NCBI RefSeq assembly: GCF_038070005.1
Contig: NZ_JBBPCO010000001.1
Location: 148,631 to 212,630, forward strand
Length of the DNA stretch: 64,000 bases
Source: Thermithiobacillus plumbiphilus
GTDB lineage: Bacteria > Pseudomonadota > Gammaproteobacteria > Acidithiobacillales > Thermithiobacillaceae
Direction of reading: 5' to 3'
The first letter of the stretch is position 1. The number at the start of each line of letters is the position of its first letter. The position numbers were made by a program, and so were the translations under genes. Of this stretch, positions 1-10,297 are shown in pieces. The notes under the pieces were generated by a model that did no database searches, was not told the origin of the DNA, and was given only the letters and a program-made list of their open reading frames with translations.

Positions 1-710
1 TCGAACACTGGGGGCAGTGGCTGTTCCTGGTGGTGGTGCTTGCGCTTTTGCTCGGCGTCTGGCTGGCCGGCCTTGGTCTGCCGGGTGGCGAGCGCCACCC
101 GGTAGAGGAGGGGGCCCGGGTATCCGCGCTGGCGCTGCTGCGCCGGCCGGGTGTGCTGGCCTTTTTTCTGGGTTGCGCCCTGGAGCAGGCCAGTCACGGC
201 CCGTATTACGCCTTTTACTCCATCTATCTTGGCCAGCATGGCATCAGTGGCCTGTATATAGGTCTGCTCTGGGCCTTTGCGGTGCTCTGCGAAGTGGGAT
301 TCTTTCTGGTCAGCGAACGTGTAGTCGCTAGCATGGGTTTGCGCAAGCTGCTGATTGCCAGTTTTTCATTTACATTGGTCCGATGGGCAATCATTGCCGC
401 CTGGCCTAATCTCGGTTTCATCGTATTTGCCCAGGTCCTGCATGCCGCAAGTTATGCCGGCTTCCATGCCGCGGCTGTGAATCTGACCTACCGCCAGTTC
501 GCGCCGGCGGAGCGGGTGCAGGGTCAGGCCTTGTACACCAGCATCGCTTTTGGTTTTGGTGGGGCGATAGGTGGGCTTGCCGCGGGGGCGATCTGGCAGC
601 AATGGGGCGGGTCGGCCAGCTTTGTTGCCGCCGCCCTGGCCACGGGCCTGGGCCTGCTGCTCATCTTGCTGGCTGGACGACGCATGCAGGCGCTACAGCC
701 GGCTGGCTGA
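1..710 (+). CDS. MFS transporter, C-terminal part (HcaT-like), truncated by the window edge
   Basis: The reading frame is open from the first bases, so the start lies upstream. The visible 235 or so residues alternate long hydrophobic helices with short charged loops, about six to seven membrane segments, which fits the C-terminal half of a 12-helix major facilitator. The stretch EQASHGPYYAFYSIYL followed by helices rich in Gly, Ala and Phe resembles the MFS_1_like group that includes the 3-phenylpropionate permease HcaT. The substrate cannot be inferred, since homologues in autotrophs are generally uncharacterised. The protein ends in a short basic tail just after the last helix. No terminator is obvious before the next gene. 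The family call is good; the substrate is unknown. Confidence 0.75.
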   Translation, partial: EHWGQWLFLVVVLALLLGVWLAGLGLPGGERHPVEEGARVSALALLRRPGVLAFFLGCALEQASHGPYYAFYSIYLGQHGISGLYIGLLWAFAVLCEVGFFLVSERVVASMGLRKLLIASFSFTLVRWAIIAAWPNLGFIVFAQVLHAASYAGFHAAAVNLTYRQFAPAERVQGQALYTSIAFGFGGAIGGLAAGAIWQQWGGSASFVAAALATGLGLLLILLAGRRMQALQPAG

Positions 711-720
711 AAGGCCGGGC

Positions 721-744
721 AAAAATGTAAAGAAAAATGTAAAG
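721..744 (+). promoter_or_regulatory. Perfect 12-bp tandem repeat, CpxR-box-like
   Basis: AAAAATGTAAAG occurs twice head to tail (721-732 and 733-744). This gives GTAAA at 727-731 and 739-743, separated by 7 bases. OmpR-family regulators bind tandem half-sites of this sort, and the CpxR box is usually described as GTAAA-N4-8-GTAAA. It lies 45 bases before the lipoprotein/protease/sorting-peptidase genes. A weak promoter could follow (TTGATG at 747, TACGAC at 769). The repeat is seen directly; the CpxR assignment is inference. Confidence 0.45.
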
Positions 745-788
745 AGTTGATGGAGTAGAACCACTTTGTACGACAAGCCTCCTGCCCG

Positions 789-1154
789 ATGAATAAGGCC
801 CTGTTTGTTCTTGGCCTGCTATTGCCGAGCCTCGGCGCCTGTTCCTCGGTCCTGCCAGTGGAGACGACGGAGCAGGCCGGGGTGAACACCCTTAACCCCG
901 GCACGAAATGGCAGGGCCCCCGCCTGTTGCTGCGTCTGCAGGACGGTCAACAACCTGATTCAGCCCTGGTCGCTTCCCTGTCCCGTGCTGGCGGCCTGTT
1001 GCTCCGACCGCAATTTGCCATCTCACCCAATCTCTATGTTTTTGAAAGTCGTGACCGCCTGTCCGAAGCGGCTCTTGCGAATGCCCTGCAGCGCCTGCGC
1101 GCGCACCCGGCAGTGGTTTATGCCGAGCCGGACAGAGCAGTCAGGCTACCTTGA
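789..1154 (+). CDS. Small lipoprotein resembling a free-standing subtilase propeptide (I9-like)
   Basis: A 121-residue protein with a lipoprotein signal peptide: basic start, hydrophobic core and lipobox LGAC with lipidated Cys18. Ser at +2 favours outer-membrane placement under the Lol rule. The mature part (about residues 37-121) follows the same pattern as the propeptide of the protease encoded next: an initial LLLRL (the protease has LIVRL), then LRP and ISP, and a closing V-Y-A-E-P-D-R-A-V-R against V-A-Y-I-Q-A-D-R-L-V-R. Subtilase propeptides of this fold act as chaperones and inhibitors of their enzyme. A separate membrane-anchored copy may therefore restrain or fold the protease; this is inference. 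Its TGA overlaps the protease ATG as TGATG, implying translational coupling. No convincing Shine-Dalgarno precedes the ATG. Confidence 0.7.
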   Translation: MNKALFVLGLLLPSLGACSSVLPVETTEQAGVNTLNPGTKWQGPRLLLRLQDGQQPDSALVASLSRAGGLLLRPQFAISPNLYVFESRDRLSEAALANALQRLRAHPAVVYAEPDRAVRLP

Positions 1155-2722
1155 TGAGTTTCTGTATGAAAAAAAATGCATTTTCCCTGATCAGCCTGCT
1201 GGCCATTCTGTCCTTGGCTCAGACAGCCCTTGCAGAAGGCCTCATCGTCAGACTGAAAGCCGACAACGCGCCAGCGGGCATCATCGCCGCGCGCAATCTA
1301 CCGGAGCAGCTTGGTCTCAGGCCGGGATCGATGAAAAACATCAGTCCGGAAATTGCGGTGCTCGATCTGCCCGCCGGCATTTCCGCCGCTGAACGGGCAA
1401 ATCTCGAAAAGCAACTAGTTGGCCGGGCAGACGTGGCCTACATACAGGCGGATCGTCTGGTAAGGCCCATGGCGGGCCCGACCCCCAATGACCCCTTCTT
1501 TGCCAATAATAGCCAGTGGAGCCTGTCGGGGCCGGCGGGCATCAATGTGGGGCCGGCCTGGGAGCGCAGCACCGGGCGGGCGGATCAGGTCATCGCCGTG
1601 ATCGATACCGGCATCCTGCCCGCGCACCCGGATCTCGGTGGCAAGGTCCTGCCTGGATATGACTTTGTCAGCAATACCGACACTGCCAACGATGGCGGTG
1701 GCTGGGACAGCGATCCCACGGACCCGGGGGACGCGGTGGCAGCAGAAGAGCCCAATTCCTGGCATGGTACCTTCGTCAGCGGCATCATCGCGGCCTCCAG
1801 CGACAACAGCATCGGCATGGCTGGCGTCAACTGGATGGCGCGCATCCTGCCGGTGCGCGCGCTGGGCAAGGGTGGCGGCAGCCTCTCGGAACTGCTCATC
1901 GCCATGCGCTGGGCGGCTGGCCTGCATGTCGAGGGCGCGCCGGACAATCCTAATCCGGCCCGCATCCTGAATCTGAGCCTCGGTGCCGATGGTGGTTGCG
2001 GGCAGGCAGAACAGGAAGTACTCAGTGAACTGCAGCAAAAGGGTGCCGTGGTGATCACCGCCGCCGGCAATGCAGCAAGCAGGCTTCAGGACGCACCCGT
2101 CACGCCGGCCGTCTGCCCCGGCGTGATCACCGTGGCCGCCACCGACCGGCAAGGACAGCTTGCGCCCTATTCGAACTATGGCAGCAGCGTCAGCATCAGC
2201 GCGCCTGGCGGATACATGGCAGGCTCCCGCGATGTGGCCAACGGCATCCTGTCTCTGACCCTCAACACTGATGAAACCTATGGCTACGCCTACAATGCCG
2301 GCACCAGTTTCTCGACCGCGCTGGTGTCCGGCGTCGCATCCCTGATGCTGGCAGTCAACCCACAACTGACAGCAGTCGACCTGAATCGGATCCTGCGCGA
2401 TTCCGCCGTTCCCATTCAGGTCAGTGAGGCATCGAGCCCCTGCGCGACACCCGGTAACTGCGGCGCTGGGCGGCTGGATGCTGGCGCAGCGCTTGCCCGG
2501 GCGCAGTCCTTTACGGCGGGCAGTGCTGGCCAGACGCAATATCCGGCTCCGGGTCAGGGCCCGACAACATCGCCCGCGTCGGCGCCGTCCGGTGGTGGTG
2601 GGGGTTGCGTCATGGCGACTGATGGCAGTACGGACAGCGGCCTGATTCTGCTGCCGGTATTGCTCTGGCTGCTGGGTCGCCTGTCCCGCTTCCGTCCACA
2701 TGCTGTCGCAAGGCGGTCTTGA
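1154..2722 (+). CDS. Secreted S8 (subtilisin-like) serine protease with JDVT-CTERM-like sorting tail
   Basis: 522 residues. The order is signal peptide (about 1-27, ending TALA), propeptide (about 28-115), peptidase S8 domain (about 135-455), a Pro/Ser/Gly-rich linker and a C-terminal sorting-like tail. The catalytic triad is visible as Asp151 (VIDTGI), His204 (WHGTF) and Ser385 (GTSFS). The tail has a five-glycine run, Cys485, an acidic stretch with TDSG, one hydrophobic helix and then a basic end (SRFRP, VARRS). This tripartite layout matches Cys-containing C-terminal sorting signals such as JDVT-CTERM and MYXO-CTERM. The next gene encodes the expected type of processing enzyme. The start is taken at ATG 1154 overlapping the previous stop; ATG 1166 would also give a good signal peptide. 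The protease call is firm; the precise sorting class is inferred. Confidence 0.92.
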   Translation: MSFCMKKNAFSLISLLAILSLAQTALAEGLIVRLKADNAPAGIIAARNLPEQLGLRPGSMKNISPEIAVLDLPAGISAAERANLEKQLVGRADVAYIQADRLVRPMAGPTPNDPFFANNSQWSLSGPAGINVGPAWERSTGRADQVIAVIDTGILPAHPDLGGKVLPGYDFVSNTDTANDGGGWDSDPTDPGDAVAAEEPNSWHGTFVSGIIAASSDNSIGMAGVNWMARILPVRALGKGGGSLSELLIAMRWAAGLHVEGAPDNPNPARILNLSLGADGGCGQAEQEVLSELQQKGAVVITAAGNAASRLQDAPVTPAVCPGVITVAATDRQGQLAPYSNYGSSVSISAPGGYMAGSRDVANGILSLTLNTDETYGYAYNAGTSFSTALVSGVASLMLAVNPQLTAVDLNRILRDSAVPIQVSEASSPCATPGNCGAGRLDAGAALARAQSFTAGSAGQTQYPAPGQGPTTSPASAPSGGGGGCVMATDGSTDSGLILLPVLLWLLGRLSRFRPHAVARRS

Positions 2723-3174
2723 GCGAAACCGCGATCCTGGGGCTGCGTGGCTGCCGGCCCTTCCACTGGGATCTTCAGTGGTGGCTGGCGCTGCTTGCCG
2801 GCCCTGTGTTCTGGCTGTTCTGGTCATGCTGGCATCCGCCTCTGCCGGGGTGGCCCGCTGCCCTTGAGCTCCTTTCCCTGGTCCTGCTGCAACCTTTGAT
2901 TGAGGAGCTGGTTTTTCGCGGCATGGTGCAGGGTTATTTGCTGCAGACCCCTTGGGGACGCTTGCGGCTGGGGGGGTTCACTTCGGCGAATCTGCTGACG
3001 GCCATGCTTTTTACTGGCCTGCATGCCCTGAGCCACACGCCCGCCTGGGCGCTGGCGGTGTTCCTGCCGGCCCTGGTGTTTGGCTATTTCCGCGAACGCA
3101 GCGGCTGCATCTACGCGCCGCTGCTGCTCCACGCGGCTTACAATCTTGGTTATTTTCTGCTCTGGCCGGCTTGA
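2719..3174 (+). CDS. CPBP-family glutamic intramembrane protease, probable MrtJ-type C-terminal sorting enzyme
   Basis: A compact 151-residue membrane protein of about four to five helices with the CPBP/Rce1 (type II CAAX-processing) motifs: Glu62-Glu63 followed by x3-Arg67 (EELVFRG), His102 (TGLHAL) and His138 with Asn142 (HAAYN). Small stand-alone CPBP proteins encoded beside Cys-containing sorting signals have been proposed to cleave them (MrtJ for JDVT-CTERM, myxosortases for MYXO-CTERM). This gene follows the protease carrying such a tail and starts with TTG inside the protease stop (TTGA), so translation is probably coupled. It likely cleaves near the Gly-Gly-Cys motif at the inner membrane. 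The family assignment is secure; assignment to MrtJ rests on length, motifs and adjacency. Confidence 0.82.
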   Translation: MSETAILGLRGCRPFHWDLQWWLALLAGPVFWLFWSCWHPPLPGWPAALELLSLVLLQPLIEELVFRGMVQGYLLQTPWGRLRLGGFTSANLLTAMLFTGLHALSHTPAWALAVFLPALVFGYFRERSGCIYAPLLLHAAYNLGYFLLWPA

Positions 3175-3198
3175 AAGCCTCATAGAATGTCCCCATCT
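3170..3198 (+). promoter_or_regulatory. Sigma-32 (heat-shock) promoter of clpB
   Basis: CTTGAAA (3170-3176), a 14-base spacer and CCCCATCT (3191-3198) match the classical sigma-32 consensus CTTGAAA-N11-16-CCCCATnT at every specified base. Transcription should start near 3204, leaving a short leader with AAGGAG (3217-3222) 6 bases before the clpB ATG. The -35 element overlaps the last codons and stop of the upstream membrane-protease gene. Confidence 0.88.
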
Positions 3199-3228
3199 GC
3201 TGGATAAGGCAAAAACAAGGAGTCAGTC

Positions 3229-5832
<2,604 letters not shown>

Positions 5833-5853
5833 AGGTGGAATGGGCTCCAAACG

Positions 5854-5881
5854 AAAGGGACTGCAACGGCAGTCCCTTTTT
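5854..5881. terminator. Bidirectional intrinsic terminator between clpB and the histidine kinase
   Basis: GGGACTGC (5857-5864) pairs with GCAGTCCC (5869-5876) around an AACG loop. An AAA/TTT extension gives a T-run on the plus strand (5877-5881) and a shorter TTTCGTTT on the minus strand. It sits between convergent genes and can serve both. Confidence 0.9.
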
Positions 5882-5962
5882 CATGAATCCTGCCGACTTT
5901 GCAGGCCCGCGTATGTGTAGTCAGCTTCTCATTGATGACACGCCTGGTCTGGCCATGTCACC

Positions 5963-7834
5963 TTAGTTCAGGCTGAAATAGAAGGTTGCGCCCTGGTTGA
6001 CCGCGCCCTCCGCCCAGACGTGGCCACCATGGCGGTGGATGATGCGCGCGACCGTTGCCAGGCCAATGCCGGTACCTTCGAAATCACTGACACTGTGCAG
6101 ACGCTGAAAGGCGGAAAAGAGCCGGTTGGCATAGTGCATGTCAAAGCCTGCGCCGTTATCGCGCACATAAAAGACACTTTTGCCTTCCCGCGGCATCGCG
6201 CCGAACTCGATGCGCGCCTGTGGTGTCTTGCTGGTGAATTTCCAGGCATTGCTCATGAGGTTTTCCAGGGCGATTTCCAGCAGGCGGGCATCACCCTGGG
6301 CCATGGCGTGCGGCGCAATGATCCAGTCCACCTGTCTGATGGGGTCGCCGGTCTGCAGCTTTCCGCGAATGCGCTTGGCCAGATCGGACAGGTCCACGTT
6401 CTCCCAGCGAATCTCCTGGCGCGTGACCTGGGCGAGCTTCAACAGGTCGTCGATCAGGTGCTCCATGCGCTGGGCCGCCTGGCGGATACGACCGAGATGA
6501 TGCACGCCCTCGGTGTTGAGGCAATCGGCACTGTCCTGCTGCAGGGCATGGCTGAAGCTGTTGATCGCCCGTAGCGGCGCGCGCAGATCATGGGCCACGG
6601 AATAACTGAAGGATTCCAGTTCCCGGTTCAGCGCCACCAGCTCGGCGGTGCGGGCCTGCACGCGTGTCTCCAGTTCCCGATTCAGTCGCTGGATTTCTTC
6701 CTCGGCCAGTTTCTGTCGGGTCTGATCCCGCAGGATCTTGGCGAACCCCTTGTGATGGCCAAGCTCATCCCGCAGTGTGAAAAGCATTCCGGAGGCATAG
6801 AAGCGGCTGCCGTCCTTGCGCTGATGCCAGCGTTCATCGACTGATTGGCCATGCATGAGCGCGTGTTCCTGTTCACTGGCCGGAACATTTGCCCACCGGT
6901 CCTCGGGGGTGTAGATCACGGAGGCGGAGTGGCCGATGATCTCCGTCTCGCGGTAGCCGAGAATGCGCTCCGCGCCAACATTCCATTCCAGTACGCGACC
7001 CTCGATGTCCGTCATGAAAATCGCGTAATCCTGCACGTTCTCCATGAGCAGGCGAAAGCGCGTCTCGCTCTCGCGCAGCGCCTCTTCCGCCGTCCTGATG
7101 GCTGTGCGGTCCTCCAGCACCTTGGCGTAGCCGCGCAGGTGGCCCTCATCGTCCAGCAGGGAGGTCACTGTGCCTTCGCAGTAGAAGCGGCTGCCATCCT
7201 TGCGCAGATGCCAGCGCTTGTCCGGGGCGCGCCCCTGTTCGCGCGCGATGCGCATTTCTTCTGCAGGAATGCCGGCGGCCCGGTCTTCCGGCGTGAAGAT
7301 GAAATCGCCACGGCGTCCGAGCACTTCGTCGTGATCATAACCAAACAGGCGTTCCGCACCCTGGTTCCAGATCAGGATGCGGGTTTCGGGGTCCACCACG
7401 ATCAGGGCGTAGTCCCTGACTCCCTGCAGTAACAGCTCAAAAAGTTCCTCATTGCGCTTGCAGTCGGCCAGGTCTTCTTCCGCAATGGTTTTCTGGCCCT
7501 GCAGGATCAGCAGCAACAGGGCATTTTCATTGATATGGCGGATGCCGCTGACGGCAATCCGTAACTCCCTGCCACCCCAACAGGCTTCGAGATTCGTGTC
7601 CGGGGCCTCGCCGCGTGCGATCTTTTCCCCGAGCGCCGCCAGACCGGGCAATGGCAGGAGCTCCGGCAAGGAGCGACCGGCCAGTGATGCTGGATCGAGA
7701 GAGAGCAGCAGACGTGAACACTGATTGCTCTTGAGAACACGCAACCGCGCATCCAGGACGAGTATGCCAAGGGGCAGCTGGTCGATCAGGTTGTCGGTCT
7801 GTTGCTTTGATGCCAGCGCTTCTTCCCTGGTCAT
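5963..7834 (-). CDS. PAS-domain sensor histidine kinase
   Basis: 623 residues with no clear signal peptide or membrane helix, so probably a cytoplasmic sensor. Three PAS modules are visible: about 12-110 (degenerate), about 125-245 and about 255-370. The last two share PAS/PAC hallmarks (YTPEDR or FTPEDR, RWHxRKDGSRFY). A coiled coil (about 370-405) leads into a HisKA domain with phospho-acceptor His415 (VAHDLRAP) and an HATPase_c domain with N-box Asn525/Asn529, G1 box DNGAGF (Asp559) and G2 GTGIGLA. It should autophosphorylate in response to an unknown signal. No response regulator is encoded nearby, so it is an orphan kinase in this window. The doubled PAS modules look like an internal duplication. 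Confidence 0.93.
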   Translation of the reverse strand: MTREEALASKQQTDNLIDQLPLGILVLDARLRVLKSNQCSRLLLSLDPASLAGRSLPELLPLPGLAALGEKIARGEAPDTNLEACWGGRELRIAVSGIRHINENALLLLILQGQKTIAEEDLADCKRNEELFELLLQGVRDYALIVVDPETRILIWNQGAERLFGYDHDEVLGRRGDFIFTPEDRAAGIPAEEMRIAREQGRAPDKRWHLRKDGSRFYCEGTVTSLLDDEGHLRGYAKVLEDRTAIRTAEEALRESETRFRLLMENVQDYAIFMTDIEGRVLEWNVGAERILGYRETEIIGHSASVIYTPEDRWANVPASEQEHALMHGQSVDERWHQRKDGSRFYASGMLFTLRDELGHHKGFAKILRDQTRQKLAEEEIQRLNRELETRVQARTAELVALNRELESFSYSVAHDLRAPLRAINSFSHALQQDSADCLNTEGVHHLGRIRQAAQRMEHLIDDLLKLAQVTRQEIRWENVDLSDLAKRIRGKLQTGDPIRQVDWIIAPHAMAQGDARLLEIALENLMSNAWKFTSKTPQARIEFGAMPREGKSVFYVRDNGAGFDMHYANRLFSAFQRLHSVSDFEGTGIGLATVARIIHRHGGHVWAEGAVNQGATFYFSLN

Positions 7835-7872
7835 GAAGCAGCCTCCCGGCGCAAGGTGTGCAGACCGCTTAG

Positions 7873-7901
7873 CTTATACACTTGCGAGATCAAAGTTACA
7901 G
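7873..7901 (-). promoter_or_regulatory. Possible sigma-70-type promoter of the histidine kinase gene
   Basis: Read on the minus strand, CTGTAA (7901-7896), a 17-base spacer and TATAAG (7878-7873) lie about 40 bases before the kinase ATG. The -10 is good and the -35 poor. The rest of the 146-base gap (7835-7980) shows only a weak CCCGG/CCGGG inverted repeat without a T-run. Confidence 0.35.
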
Positions 7902-7980
7902 GGCTTTTGTCTGAGGATCTGCCAGGACGGGGATTACCCGGCCAGAACCGGGCAGGGCGGGATGCTGCGCGAACCCAGTC

Positions 7981-8439
7981 CTACTTGACAACCAGTACGG
8001 CGCAAGGGGCCTCGTGTACCACCCGGTCGGTGGTCGATCCAAGCAGCAGGCGTCCCAGGCCACTGTGACCGTGGCTGCCGATCACGATCAGATCGGCCTG
8101 TATCCTGCCGGCAAAATCGACGATGGCGCTGCCGGTCCTGTCAGTGCTCTCGATGATTTCCGCGCGCAGATCCGGATGCCTCTGGCGAAGCCTGTCGGCC
8201 AGTGCCTGGATGCCGCGCTCAGCACTCGCGCGCAGTTGATCGCCCAGATCCACCATGACTGGCGGCATCATCTCGCCCACCATTTCAGGATAGGGATGGA
8301 TGAACTCGGGCGAAAACACATGCACGAGCGTCAGTTGTGCCTGCATCTGCTGTGCAAGTATCGCGCCCCTGAGCGCGGCCCTTTCCGAATGCGCTGAGAA
8401 GTCCACCGGTACCAGCACATGACTGAACAGTGATCCCAT
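7981..8439 (-). CDS. Universal stress protein, UspA family
   Basis: 152 residues forming a single Usp domain. The N-terminal strand HVLVPVDFS carries the conserved Asp, and the C-terminal nucleotide-binding loop reads GSHGHSGLGRLLLGSTT, the G-2x-G-9x-G-(S/T) signature of ATP-binding Usp proteins. Members are soluble dimers that support survival during stress or growth arrest, with no single enzymatic role. The gene begins 14 bases after the proS stop on the same strand, so it is probably cotranscribed with proS. Which stress it serves cannot be read from the sequence. Confidence 0.92.
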   Translation of the reverse strand: MGSLFSHVLVPVDFSAHSERAALRGAILAQQMQAQLTLVHVFSPEFIHPYPEMVGEMMPPVMVDLGDQLRASAERGIQALADRLRQRHPDLRAEIIESTDRTGSAIVDFAGRIQADLIVIGSHGHSGLGRLLLGSTTDRVVHEAPCAVLVVK

Positions 8440-8453
8440 GTCCTTTCCTCCCC

Positions 8454-10148
8454 TCAGGTGCGTAGCCGCTCCAGCACGGCATCCAGGGTCAGCAGTTCCG
8501 CTTCGGCAGCAACGCGGGCCTTGTACTCCAGCAGGCCGTGTTCCAGGTTGCGTTCACTGATGACCACCCGATGCGGCAGGCCGATCAGGTCCATTTCGGC
8601 GAACTGCACGCCCGGCCGTTCCGCACGGTCGTCCCAGAGTACTTCAAAGCCGAGGTCGCGCAGGCGGTCATAGAGGGTTTCCGCCGCCGCCATCACCTTT
8701 TCCGAACGCTGCGCGTTGATGGCGATCAGCCCGACATCGAAGGGTGCTATGGCCTGCGGCCAGATGATGCCCTTGTCGTCATAATTCTGCTCGACCGCGG
8801 CGGCCACCACACGCGATACGCCGATGCCATAGCAGCCCATGCGCATGATGCGCTCCTGACCTTGTTCATCCAGGAAGCTCGCGTGCAGGGCCTGACTGTA
8901 CTTGTCGCCGAGCTGGAAGATATGACCGACCTCGATGCCGCGACGGATGCCGAGATTTCCCGCGCAGCGCGGGCAGGGCTCACCGGCCTTGACGTTGCGC
9001 AGGTCCGCCGTTTCCGGCAGCGGCACATCGCGGTTCCAGTTGAGGTTGATCCAGTGATAATCCTTCTCGTTGGCGCCGCTGGAGAAATTACAGGCCGCGG
9101 CGGCACGCTGGTCCACCAGCACCCGCAGCTTCTCCGGCAGATTCACCGGGCCGATGAAGCCGACCACGCCACCGGTGGCGGTTTCGGCCTCGGCGGCCTC
9201 GGCCATGCGCACCTGCTTTGCGCCCAGCGCCCTGGCGGCCTTGATCGGGTTCAGTTCGTCGTCACCGAGCAGGAAAAGCGCGGCGGGTTGATCATCGGCC
9301 ATCACCACTACGCTCTTGACGATGCGATCATGGGAAAGTTTCAGCATCTGCGCCTGCTCCGCCACGGTGCGGATGCCGGGCGTGGTCACCTTTTGCGCCG
9401 GCATTGGGGCATCGCAGGGCAGGGGAGCGGGCCGGCTCTCGGCCAGTTCCAGATTGGCGGCATACTCGCATTGGTGACAGTAGACGATAGCATCCTCGCC
9501 CGAGTCCGCCAGCACGTGGAACTCATGGCTGGCGCTGCCGCCGATCGAGCCGGTATCCGCTTCCACGGCGCGGAATTCAAGCCCCAGGCGCTGGAAGATA
9601 CGGCTGTAGGCATCGAACATCACCCGATAGGTATCCTGCAGGCTTTCCTGGTCGGCGTGGAAGGAATAGGCATCCTTCATGGTGAATTCGCGCCCACGCA
9701 TCAGGCCAAAACGCGGCCGGATCTCGTCACGGAACTTGGTCTGGATCTGGTAGAAATTGGCCGGTAACTGACGATAGGAGCGGATCTCGCCACGGATCAG
9801 GTCGGTGATGACCTCCTCGTGGGTGGGTCCGAGGCAGAAGTCGCGCGCGTGGCGGTCCTTGATGCGCAGCAGTTCCGGTCCGTACTGTTCCCAGCGGCCA
9901 GATTCCGACCAGAGTTCGGCGGGCTGTACCATCGGCATCAGCACTTCCTGGGCCCCTGCGCGGTCCATTTCCTCACGTACGATGGTTTCCACCTTGCGCA
10001 GCACGCGCAAGCCCAGCGGCAGCCAGGTATAGAGGCCGGCCGCCAGTTTGCGGATCAATCCGGCGCGCAGCATGAGCTGGTGGCTGATGACTTCGGCGTC
10101 TGCCGGAGTTTCCTTGAGAGTCGGAATAAGTATTTGTGAGCGTCGCAT
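8454..10148 (-). CDS. proS: Prolyl-tRNA synthetase
   Basis: 564 residues, the usual bacterial-type length. A class II synthetase that charges tRNA-Pro. Motif 2 is seen as [20 protein letters not shown], motif 3 as [13 protein letters not shown], and the Pro-specific [10 protein letters not shown] start is present. The central insertion (about 225-390) is the YbaK-like editing domain that clears mischarged Ala-tRNA-Pro. A C-terminal anticodon-binding domain follows. The N-terminus MRRSQ fits the family. It reads divergently from ahpC and is followed closely by a usp gene. Confidence 0.97.
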   Translation of the reverse strand: MRRSQILIPTLKETPADAEVISHQLMLRAGLIRKLAAGLYTWLPLGLRVLRKVETIVREEMDRAGAQEVLMPMVQPAELWSESGRWEQYGPELLRIKDRHARDFCLGPTHEEVITDLIRGEIRSYRQLPANFYQIQTKFRDEIRPRFGLMRGREFTMKDAYSFHADQESLQDTYRVMFDAYSRIFQRLGLEFRAVEADTGSIGGSASHEFHVLADSGEDAIVYCHQCEYAANLELAESRPAPLPCDAPMPAQKVTTPGIRTVAEQAQMLKLSHDRIVKSVVVMADDQPAALFLLGDDELNPIKAARALGAKQVRMAEAAEAETATGGVVGFIGPVNLPEKLRVLVDQRAAAACNFSSGANEKDYHWINLNWNRDVPLPETADLRNVKAGEPCPRCAGNLGIRRGIEVGHIFQLGDKYSQALHASFLDEQGQERIMRMGCYGIGVSRVVAAAVEQNYDDKGIIWPQAIAPFDVGLIAINAQRSEKVMAAAETLYDRLRDLGFEVLWDDRAERPGVQFAEMDLIGLPHRVVISERNLEHGLLEYKARVAAEAELLTLDAVLERLRT

Positions 10149-10224
10149 GGTCCAATCCGGTGAGGTAGGTCGTTTCGGTCAGTGTAAGCACTGCGCCCGA
10201 TAAAATGAAGCCCGGGAGTTAACC

Positions 10225-10266
10225 TTGACAGCATCCGGCGAAATCCGGATATTTAGACTTTGTCTA
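10225..10266 (+). promoter_or_regulatory. Promoter region and inverted repeat upstream of ahpC
   Basis: A perfect -35 TTGACA (10225-10230), a 17-base spacer and GATATT (10248-10253, 4 of 6 matches) form a plausible promoter. Immediately after it lies the inverted repeat TAGAC-TTT-GTCTA (10254-10266), which would cover the transcription start and could be an operator. ATCCGG occurs twice within the spacer. No clear OxyR-type array was recognised. The promoter is inference from matches. Confidence 0.5.
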
Positions 10267-10297
10267 CTAGCTCCTACCCACCCTGATGGAGGTCACC

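Noticed and set aside
1415-2827. A 470-codon minus-strand frame across the S8 protease
   Set aside because: Antisense to a gene with an intact catalytic triad. Its low-complexity Arg/Ala/His content is typical of a shadow frame.
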